Shown in pieces: positions 22,901 through 32,228 of a DNA stretch of 64,000 nt. Position numbers and translations under genes: made by a program. Numbering within the stretch: position 1 is the stretch's first letter; the number at the start of each line of letters is the position of its first letter. This DNA comes from Colocasia esculenta (Eukaryota; Streptophyta; Magnoliopsida; Alismatales; Araceae), in NCBI GenBank assembly GCA_014218235.1, contig CM024756.1, forward strand, positions 76,568,152 to 76,632,151, read 5' to 3'. The notes under the pieces were generated by a model that saw only the letters and a list, made by a program, of their open reading frames with translations, did no database searches and was not told where the DNA came from.

Positions 22901-24110
22901 TTTTGGTGGTCTGGCATGAAGAAGGATGTAGCCGAGTTTGTGTCTAGATGTCTAGTATGCCAGCAAGTGAAGGCCGAGCGGCAGCGACCATCTGGTCTTA
23001 TGCAGAAGATGGAGATCCCAGTTTGGAAGTGGGAAGCTGTCACTATGGATTTTGTTACGGGTTTGCCTCGATCTAGACGAGGTAATGACTCGATTTGGGT
23101 AGTGGTAGATCGATTCTCGAAGACTGCGCATTTCTTGCCTATGAAGAAGAAGCAGTCAGTAGAGAGTTTAGCTAGACTGTATGTTAGTAGTATTATTAGA
23201 TTGCATGGAGTACCGAAGTCTATTATTTCGGATCGAGATCCGAGATTTACTTCGAGGCTATGGAAGGGTCTTCAGGATGCGTTAGGTTCGGAGCTGAAGC
23301 TCAGTTCAGCATTTCATCCCCAGACAGATGGACAGTCCGAGAGGACTATCCAGACGCTTGAGGATATGTTGAGGGCTTGTGTGCTGGATTGGAAGGATGA
23401 TTGGGAGCGCCATTTACCTCTAGTGGAGTTTGCATATAACAACAGTTTTCATGCGAGCATTGGCATGGCTCCATTTGAGGCTTTATATGGTAGGCCTTGC
23501 AGATCTCCTTTGTTGGGAGGAGACCGGTGATAGGCAGTTGATCGGTCCGGAGTTAGTTCAGGAGACTTCGGATAAGGTCCAGCTCATTAGGAAGAGACTT
23601 GTTGCGGCACAGGATAGGCAGAAGAGTTATGCCGACAACAGGAGAAAGGATCTAGAGTTCGAGGTAGGTGAGCATGTCTTTTTGAAGATTTCGCCTACGC
23701 GAGGTGTAGTTAGATTTGGCAGGCATAGTAAGTTGAGCCCTAGGTTCATTGGCCCGTATGAGATTCTCCGACGATTGGGCAACGTGGCATATGAGCTAGC
23801 TTTACCTCCAGCTTTGGCTAGCGTTCATCCTGTTTTTCACGTATCTATGCTCAGGAAGTATGTCAGAGATCCGTCTCATGTTATTAGCCATGAGCCAGTG
23901 GAGATCCAGCCAGATCTTTCTTATGTAGAGCAACCGTAGCTATTCTTGATCGGAAGGTTCAACATCTCCGAAACAAGAGCATTGCGTCAGTAAAGGTCTT
24001 ATGGCGTAACTTCTCGCGAGAGGAGGCTACTTGGGAGCTTGAGGATGCAATGAAAAAGAAATATCCTCAGTTGTTTGAGTAGTGTCAGTCTAACTTCGAG
24101 GACGAAGTTT

Positions 24111-24127
24111 CTTTAAGGGGGAGAGGG
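24111..24127 (+). other. Polypurine tract of element 4
   Basis: TTTAAGGGGGAGAGGG immediately precedes the LTR start TGTAAGG. It primes plus-strand synthesis in LTR retrotransposons. The identical tract precedes the LTRs at 32026 and 37027. Confidence 0.85.
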
Positions 24128-24278
24128 TGTAAGGCCCTTGATTTTCACCTTGTTTGTTAAGTATATGTATGTGTGTATAAGTGTATACTATTGATGTATG
24201 ATTATTGTGTATAAGTATTTATTGATATAAATTGTATGAATTAGTATTATTGAAATGTACATAGTATATTCAAGTACA

Positions 24279-24284
<6 letters not shown>

Positions 24285-24325
<41 letters not shown>
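24285..24325. repeat. (TA)n microsatellite in LTR U3
   Basis: A run of about twenty TA dinucleotides; the sister LTR has the equivalent at 32187-32225 with slightly different length and an added TG interruption. Confidence 0.95.
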
Positions 24326-24328
<3 letters not shown>

Positions 24329-24587
24329 GTGTAGTATTATAAATTTGCATAATTAAAGTGAGTTTTGTCGGCCAGTCGGCGTCCACATCGGCTGACGCTG
24401 ACCATGGGTAGGCGGCAATATCGATGGACGCCCATTTTTGGATAGGCGACCATGGATATGGACGCCAATATCCCAGATCTGTTACGTTTTCAGATCCGGA
24501 AACGCCTCCGGAAATTTAGCCTCTTGTTTGGGAAACCCTTCCCAACGGCTCTGAGACTTGCCCTTTAACCGATCCGACCCCCAACCC

Positions 24588-24597
24588 TTTATAATAT
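24588..24597 (+). promoter_or_regulatory. Probable TATA box of family C LTR
   Basis: TTTATAATAT lies upstream of a leader-like region and about 280 bp before the donor-like site. It is conserved in the sister LTR near 32488. Confidence 0.5.
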
Positions 24598-24876
24598 CCA
24601 ATTTTCGGCCAGATCCATCCCTTTGGCTCTTGGGTCAAAAACCTATCTTTTCTGTGCAAAAACCCTAACTTGAACCTGAAAGATCCGGCTTCGGGAGGCT
24701 TCGTCTGGCGATCTACATCAACTGGTGTCGACCTTGAACATCCGGGAACGACTCCCCACGCTGGTGTGCTGTGAAGATCAACAGAAGATCCGAAGAAGGA
24801 GGGATTTGGAGACTCTTTGGCACAGGCCGAGGAGGGCTTCTCCGGCTTAAATCGTCGTTGGTAGATTTTACAGAAG

Positions 24877-26721
24877 GCAAGTACCCCATACACATTAACC
24901 CTACATGTGTCTAGTATGTCCCAGGATTTTCTCAGATTTTTCTCGTGTCCTGGAACCCCCTTTCAAGTGATTTATTGGCTTTCAGTCTGTGTTCTGCAGA
25001 CAGGATATTAACGGCAAGATCCCTTGCCGCTAATATCATGTGTTGGCGGCATCATCTAATGCCGTTAACCTATAGACGGCCACCCCTTGCCGTCGAGTTC
25101 TTCAGACTGCAACAGTGAGCAAGTCTGTCCTTATATGAACTAATTTTCGAGTTTTTCCGCATGAGGATATACGGTAAATTTTATATAATATGTAAATATA
25201 TATGTTCGGATGTACTGTAAGTTATTGTGCATTTTTGAATTTTCACTAATTATTAGAATTTTTGGAATGTGTTACCAATAGAATGTTAATCTTGGAAAAT
25301 GTCGTTTATGAAATATGTGTAGAAATTAACTGTCATAGATTTTCTGTACATTGTTCATAAGATCTGATGCATGATATAAAAATTTGAGTAATTTATATCT
25401 GTGTAATTTATTAAATTTTCTGAACCGAAAAATAGTTAATATGTCTACTCAATGTAGAAAAGTTAAGAATCATGCGAAACTAGTTAAATCCCTGAAATTT
25501 GTGATAAAATTTGTACTGTCAGTATTCATGTATGAAATAAATTATGAATCCGAATAATGAAAAATTGTATCAGTTTGACTATTTTTACAGTTGATATCAT
25601 CACTGTTAGAATTTTCAGAAAATATGTGTAACTCAGAAAAATGCAAATTTTGGTATGCATGATGGTTAAACTGTGATGGATTTCTGGTTAAATTTCTGTA
25701 CTGAACAGATGACAGTAGCTATATAAACTGTTTTATGTTAGATATTAATAATTAATACATGCTAATATGATAAATGTTTAATTCTGCAAAAATTTCAGCA
25801 TGATTAGGATTGTTGTAAAAATCTGATTAATACTGAAAACAGTAGTACCATGCTAGGTAATACTGAAGAATGAAATGTGTGAACATGAGATGAATGTGTG
25901 ATTATTTTGTGTTTAGAATGTGTTGAAATTGAGAAAATGTATTAATGTGCCAATGTGTGACACTGCTACCTTAGAGGGCTGTGGAACTGTACTGTGGTAA
26001 AGTCCCCACGGGAAAGTTCAAAGTGTGTGATGTCCCATGGGCATTGGGATTAAATCCTGGAGGCGAACAAGTATCGCTGGTTAGGGTGGAGAGTGCTTCT
26101 CCCGGTTCTGCGCAGTAACTAAGATTAATCACTGGAATGCCTAGGTGATTGATATGTGATGTGATTAGTGTGTGTCCTTCTAAAGTGGTTTGGGCTATGT
26201 GTCACGGCATTAAGTGAAAGTGAAAATGTGTTTAAGTGAAAGAAATGTGTAAATTGTGAACCTGTGTAAGTGAATATGTGTTCATAAAATTTTATGAAAG
26301 CATGCAAAATGATAAGTTTCTTGTGAATGTGACATGATAGTAGTAAAACAGCAGCTTTTCACTAATATAAATGTGTTAACCATGTGTACAATTGTCTTAG
26401 AATTCATGTTAAATTAGTTGTTATGAAATGTGTAAATATTGTGTAAAATGATCAACATGTGGCTTATGAATGAAATCAGTTTAGCATAGTGAAAAGTGTA
26501 GAAAGCATGTGATAGGATTTGCTTATTGTATATAAAAACCAAATCCTCTGTGAAAAATGTGTAGAAATCATGAATAGACTTTTATTTGAGAATTGTCACT
26601 TCCATGCATTATGTGTAAATGATGTAGCTTAAGAGTATGGATATTACTTGATGCATGTATGTTTAGTGTGCTGGTGTTACTTGTTGAGTTCTTTTGAACT
26701 CATTCTTGCTTCGGCGTACAG
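24877..26721 (+). other. Predicted LTR-internal GC-AG intron (family C)
   Basis: The 5' boundary reads AAG/GCAAGTA, the consensus for GC-type donors, and the 3' boundary reads TTCGGCGTACAG/GTG. The same donor appears at 32778, 37794, 59523 and (minus strand) 55337, and comparable acceptors at 34628, 61605 and (minus strand) 53107. Splicing would remove about 1.85 kb and shorten the leader before gag. This is inferred from conservation only. Confidence 0.5.
25960..26210 (+). other. LTR block conserved across families C, D, E and F
   Basis: Runs from ACACTGCTACC to TGTGTCACGGCA. Shared anchors include AAAGTCCCC, GGGCATT, CTGGAGG, TTAGGGTGGAG, TTCTCCCGGT and CTGCGCAGT. Counterparts are 33868-34118, 38892-39140, 60625-60870 and minus strand 54171-54422. 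It lies within the predicted LTR intron, has no conserved reading frame and is of unknown role. Confidence 0.75.
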
Positions 26722-27111
26722 GTGCAGACGTTTCTACTTCTTCCGAGGAGATCGTTAGGAGCGACTCGGAGCGAGAGTAGGAGATATTGTTGTGGAGTTA
26801 GCATTGAAATTTTCATTTCTTCATAGTATGTAATAAAGACTCTGCGTAGTCTCTTGTGGACAATGTATTTATTTTATTTCAGTTATGGAAAATTAGCTCT
26901 CTTTCTTTCTATACGGACTGTGAATAGAATGTGGATGATGGAATAAAATTTCTTTTCAGTTCTTTAAATTCCGCTGTCATGAGATATATTATATTTGTGT
27001 ATGTTTCAGCCTATCGTACTAGTGTTGGGTAAATGTCCCACTGTAGTGATACCTTTTATATCGACGTGGGTTGGTGGAACCGTACCGATATGAGAGGGTC
27101 GTTACAGAGAT

Positions 27112-27123
27112 TGGTATCAGAGA
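27112..27123 (+). other. Primer binding site of element 5
   Basis: TGGTATCAGAGA, the initiator tRNA-Met complement, five bases after the LTR end at 27106. Confidence 0.9.
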
Positions 27124-27266
27124 ATCAGGCTGAAATTGTACATAAATATGCATATACCATCATCTTCATTGTATACTAAGTCAGTGTAGATTGTCCACAT
27201 AGATAAGTAATTAGTTAGAAATTAGATAGTTTAGTTCTAAATGGTGATTAATCTGTTTTACAGGTT

Positions 27267-30200
27267 ATGGCTTCGCGTGGTAGGCGTGGTGTTCCTGCTC
27301 GTGATGGCGAGCAGAGGAGAGATGAGCCTCGGCGTGAGGATCAGGGTGAGCAGCAGGCCCCTGCACCCCAGGGTCCTGTACTTCCTCCACCGCCACCAGT
27401 AGACTATGGAGTTTTCATGCAGGGTTTGGTGCAGGCCATGCAAACGCAGGCCCACACTCAGGCTGCACTCCAGGCCCAGTTGGAGGCTCAGGTTAGAATA
27501 ATAAGATAAAGTAGTCTGTATTTTAAATGCATGATTGTTATGTTATATGTGTTAATTTTGTTGCTTGTTGTAGCAGGCTCAGGTACCAGTTCCCCAGGCT
27601 GACCATGGTGGACCCTCCATCATGGAAAGGTTCAAGAGGATGTCGCCACCTCTTTTAAGGGGGAGAGCGATCCATTATTAGCTGAGAACTGGATGAGGGA
27701 GATTGAGAAGATCTTCCGGGCCATTAGGTGCGCTGAGGATGACAAGGTCACTTTAGCCACCTATATGCTACAGGTATGTGTAATCTAAGCTATTGGTTAT
27801 TACTTTAAGTATAAATTATGTTGGTTAGTTCTCATGGATGGTTTTGGCAGGAGCGAGCCGATGTATGGTGGTCCTCGTTGTTACGTACTCGGTTCGAGGA
27901 TGGTGCCGTGGAAGTCGGATGGGATGAGTTCGTGAGGCTCTTCCGAGCCAAGTTTGTTCCGGAGCACATCCAGGACAAGATGGAGCAGGAGTTCCTCTCG
28001 TTGACTCAGGGCTCCATGACCGTGCTGGAGTACGAGGCCAGGTTTGCCGAGCTATCAAAGTACGCCCCTCATATTGTAGCTGATGAGCGCAGGAAGGCGA
28101 AGAAATTCGTGATGGGTCTGAAACCATCACTGAGGACGAGGTTGGTGGCTTTCGACCATCGTACTCTCGAGCAGGCGCTCAGCGCGGCATGTCGTCAGGA
28201 AGGGGAGATGGAGCAGTACCTGGAGGAGAAGAAGGCTTCTCAAAAGAGGCCAGCAGCTCCTTTCCAGAGGCAGGAGAGGAAGAAGGCGACTTTCCAGTCA
28301 CCGCAGCGTCCTGTGGCATCAGGCAGTGGTCAGGTATCCTCTCAACGTTCCCCTAGTGGTAAGAAGGAGTGTCCTCATTGCGGGAGGGCACATGGCGGTT
28401 CGGAGTGTTGGCTGGTAGCAGGAAAGTGCTTAAAGTGCGGGAGCAGTGATCATAAGATTAAGGATTGTCCGAGGCTTCAGCAGGGAGCCCAGCGGGGGCC
28501 AGCCCCAGTAGCAGCAGCAGCAGCGCCAGCGACAGGACGACCAGGGAGACCTCGAGCCCCAGCTCGAGTGTTTGCGTTAGCTCGTGAGGATGCCGAGCAG
28601 GCAGATCATGTCACCGAAGGTACAGTTTTGTTCTTAGGTGTGCATGCTCGGGTTTTGTTCGATACGGGTGCTACTCACTCGTTCATTTCCGAGCGTTTTG
28701 CTAGGCAGTTAGCTTTAGAGTCAGGGTTAGAGTCTGAGGATTTAGAAGTCCCTTTGTCTGTGCATACACCTGCGGGTACGGTATCGACTAGGAAGTGTAT
28801 TCCGTCTTTACCAGTGTGCATTGAGGATAGAGTCCTAGAAGGGTGTTTCTTCTTGCTTAAGATGAAGGACTATGATGCTATTCTTGGTCTGGATTGGCTA
28901 GAGGAGCACTATGCATTGGTAGATTGCCGTGGGAAGAAGATTGTTTTCCGCATTCCTGGTGAGGATGAATTTTCTCATCCTTTGCCGAGGAACTTAGCAG
29001 GAAAGTTTGTCATCTCGGCCATGAGGGCAATGAGAATGGTGAACAAGGGTTGTGACGCTTTTCTTGCCAGTGTGGTTTTAATACCCAAGGCTGATGAGTC
29101 ACTTACTCTTGCCGAGATAGATGTAGTGCAGGATTTTCCAGATGTCTTTCCTGATGATTTATCTGGATTGCCACCAGCTAGAGAGATAGAGTTCACTCTA
29201 GAGTTGCTTCCAGGCATCTCTCCTATCTCGAAGGCACCTTATCGGATGGCACCTGCGGAATTAGCTGAGTTAAGGAAGCAGTTGCAGGATTTGTTAGATA
29301 AGGGATTTATTCGCCCTAGCGTTTCCCCTTGGGGCGCACCTGTCTTATTCGTGAAGAAGAAGGATGGGTCACTTCGGTTATGCATTGATTATAGAAAGCT
29401 AAACCAGGTGACGGTAAAGAACAGGTATCCCTTACCTCGGATTGATGATTTGTTTGACCAGCTACAGAATGCATCGGTCTTTTCTAAGATTGATTTGCGT
29501 TCTGGCTATCATCAGTTGAGGATTAGGAGTGAGGATGTGTCCAAGACGGCATTTAGAACCCGTTATGGACATTATGAGTTTTTGGTCCTTCCGTTTGGTC
29601 TAACCAACGCCCCTGCAGCGTTCATGGATCTCATGAACAGGGTGTTTAGACCCTATCTAGATAGTTTTGTTGTAGTCTTCATTGATGACGTGCTGGTCTA
29701 CTCTCCAGATGAGGCCACACATCGTCAGCATTTGAGGATAGTGTTAGAGGTTCTCCGTGAGCACAAGCTGTATGCAAAATTCAGCAAGTGCGATTTTTGG
29801 ATGCGCGAGGTTCATTTCCTTGGGCATGTTATCTCCGGTGCTGGTGTAGCAGTGGACCCAGCGAAAGTCCAAGCTGTTATGGATTGGGAGAGTCCCAAGA
29901 CTCCTTCGGAGATTCGGAGTTTTCTTGGTCTGGCGGGTTACTATCGGCGTTTTATTGAGGGATTTTCATCCATCGCCGCTCCATTGACTCAGCTGACCAG
30001 GAAGGGAGTGAAGTTTGTCTGGTCCGAGGAGTGTGAGAGTAGTTTTCAATTATTGAAGACTAAACTCACATCGGCCCCTGTGTTAGTTCTACCGAGCGGT
30101 GTAGAGGATTTTGCTATCTACACGGATGCATCTCGGATTGGTCTTGGCTGTGTGTTGATGCAGCAAGGAAGGGTAGTAGCATATGCTTCGAGACAATTGA

Positions 30201-31980
30201 AGGAGCATGAGCGAAACTATCCAACTCATGATCTTGAGCTTGCGGCAGTGGTTCATGCACTGAAGATCTGGAGGCACTATCTTTATGGTGTCAGATTTGA
30301 GGTGTTCACTGATCACAAGAGCCTAAAGTATCTTTTCTCCCAAAAAGAATTAAACCTTAGGCAGAGAAGATGGATTGAGTTCCTGAAGGACTATGACTTC
30401 GATCTCCAGTATCATCCTGGAAAGGCGAATGTCGTAGCAGATGCCCTTAGTAGAAAGAGGTCGTCTCTCCAGCAGGACTGGAAGATGTTGGAGGATGCAG
30501 CGTGTTCGATGACCGAGTTGGAGCCATTGTTATGCCGAGCTTTTGTGGCTCAGCTGTCCATTAGGTCATCGTGTTAGATGAAGTGATAGAGCATCAGAAA
30601 GCCGACCCTAGACTCCAAGAGTTAGTGGGCAAAGCGGGTATTGCTCGTGATGAGGATGGTGTGATTAGATTCCATCATCGTGTCTGTGTTCCAGATGTTG
30701 TAGATGTTCGTGAGCATGTTTTAGCAGAAGCTCATAGATCTAGATTCTCTATTCATCCGGGTAACACTAAGATGTACCAGGATTTAAAGAGATCGTTTTG
30801 GTGGTCTGGCATGAAGAAGGATGTAGCCGAGTTTGTGTCTAGATGTCTAGTATGCCAGCAAGTGAAGGCCGAGCGGCAGCGACCATCTGGTCTTATGCAG
30901 AAGATGGAGATCCCAGTTTGGAAGTGGGAAGCTGTCACTATGGATTTTGTTACGGGTTTGCCTCGATCTAGACGAGGTAATGACTCGATTTGGGTAGTGG
31001 TAGATCGATTCTCGAAGACTGCGCATTTCTTGCCTATGAAGAAGAAGCAGTCAGTAGAGAGTTTAGCTAGACTGTATGTTAGTAGTATTATTAGATTGCA
31101 TGGAGTACCGAAGTCTATTATTTCGGATCGAGATCCGAGATTTACTTCGAGGCTATGGAAGGGTCTTCAGGATGCGTTAGGTTCGGAGCTGAAGCTCAGT
31201 TCAGCATTTCATCCCCAGACAGATGGACAGTCCGAGAGGACTATCCAGACGCTTGAGGATATGTTGAGGGCTTGTGTGCTGGATTGGAAGGATGATTGGG
31301 AGCGCCATTTACCTCTAGTGGAGTTTGCATATAACAACAGTTTTCATGCGAGCATTGGCATGGCTCCATTTGAGGCTTTATATGGTAGGCCTTGCAGATC
31401 TCCTTTATGTTGGGAGGAGACCGGTGATAGGCAGTTGATCGGTCCGGAGTTAGTTCAGGAGACTTCGGATAAGGTCCAGCTCATTAGGAAGAGACTTGTT
31501 GCGGCACAGGATAGGCAGAAGAGTTATGCCGACAACAGGAGAAAGGATCTAGAGTTCGAGGTAGGTGAGCATGTCTTTTTGAAGATTTCGCCTACGCGAG
31601 GTGTAGTTAGATTTGGCAGGCATAGTAAGTTGAGCCCTAGGTTCATTGGCCCGTATGAGATTCTCCGACGATTGGGCAACGTGGCATATGAGCTAGCTTT
31701 ACCTCCAGCTTTGGCTAGCGTTCATCCTGTTTTTCACGTATCTATGCTCAGGAAGTATGTCAGAGATCCGTCTCATGTTATTAGCCATGAGCCAGTGGAG
31801 ATCCAGCCAGATCTTTCTTATGTAGAGCAACCAGTAGCTATTCTTGATCGGAAGGTTCAACATCTCCGAAACAAGAGCATTGCGTCAGTAAAGGTCTTAT
31901 GGCGTAACTTCTCGCGAGAGGAGGCTACTTGGGAGCTTGAGGATGCAATGAAAAAGAAATATCCTCAGTTGTTTGAGTAG
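27267..31980 (+). CDS. gag-pol: Element 5 gag-pol polyprotein (family C, second unit; two predicted introns, two 1-base indels)
   Basis: Exons are 27267-27491, 27574-27773 and 27851-31980. Exon 1 encodes a basic then proline-rich N-terminus (MASRGRRGVPARD, PVLPPPPPVDYGVFMQGL). Exon 2 carries the capsid start and is 1 base short near 27652. Exon 3 holds two CCHC knuckles (from about 28370), protease DTGATHSF (28660), reverse transcriptase with FIDDVLVYS (29678), RNase H YTDAS (30120), an HHCC integrase zinc finger (30755), the DDE core (31126, 31210), GPY/F (31650) and a chromodomain-like tail (31831-31977). One base is missing at about 30569 (RSSVLDE becomes RSSC stop). Together these make particles, copy RNA and integrate DNA; the chromodomain guides heterochromatin targeting in this lineage. 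An ATG at 27818 inside intron 2 is in frame with exon 3 and could give a short isoform. Confidence 0.9.
27492..27573 (+). other. Element 5 gag intron 1 (predicted)
   Basis: 82 bp, GTTAGA...TTGTAG, with in-frame TAA if retained. The position is conserved in element 7 (62405-62485) despite strong divergence of the intron body, and both copies keep the tandem TAGCAG acceptor. Confidence 0.72.
27774..27850 (+). other. Element 5 gag intron 2 (predicted)
   Basis: 77 bp, GTATGT...GGCAG, phase 0, with an in-frame TAA after five codons if retained from the 5' side. Both exon edges match the intronless gag on the minus strand at 52096/52097. Confidence 0.78.
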
Positions 31981-32012
31981 TGTCAGTCTAACTTCGAGGA
32001 CGAAGTTTCTTT

Positions 32013-32025
32013 AAGGGGGAGAGGG
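32013..32025 (+). other. Polypurine tract of element 5
   Basis: AAGGGGGAGAGGG directly precedes the LTR start at 32026, as at the other family C and D elements here. Confidence 0.85.
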
Positions 32026-32182
32026 TGTAAGGCCCTTGATTTTCACCTTGTTTGTTAAGTATATGTATGTGTGTATAAGTGTATACTATTGATGTATGAT
32101 TATTGTGTATAAGTATTTATTGATATAAATTGTATGAATTAGTATTATTGAAATGTACATAGTATATTCAAGTACATATATG

Positions 32183-32228
<46 letters not shown>

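Larger units (their letters stand above)
19555..24082 (+). pseudogene. gag-pol: Element 4 gag-pol (family C, first unit)
   Basis: Gag exon 1 is cut by the gap (19555-19596); exon 2 is 19679-19879 and exon 3 starts at 19956. Domains in order are the capsid, two CCHC knuckles (CPHCGRAHGGSEC, CLKCGSSDHKIKDC), protease DTGATHSF, reverse transcriptase with FIDDVLVYS, RNase H (YTDAS), integrase with HHCC and a DDE core (SDRDPRF, HPQTDGQSERT), GPY/F, and a chromodomain-like tail (VLWRNFSREEATWELE). Compared with the second unit it has three small lesions: one base missing near 21078, two near 23510 and one near 23936. Exon 2 is intact here and is 1 base short in the other copy. All lesions are short indels in an otherwise open frame, so sequencing error is possible. 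Confidence 0.9.
24128..27106 (+). repeat. Family C LTR, shared between the two units
   Basis: 2979 bp, TGTAAGGCCC to TCGTTACA. Inside are a TA microsatellite (24285-24325), a first array of GGCGTC/GACGCC motifs (24367-24465), a TATA-like TTTATAATAT (24588-24597), a GC-type splice-donor-like AG/GCAAGT (24875-24882), a second GGCGGCA/TGCCGTT array (24995-25105), the block conserved among LTR families (25960-26210), and an acceptor CGTACAG/GTG (26721) followed by a short acidic reading frame. No long reading frame is supported. Confidence 0.92.
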
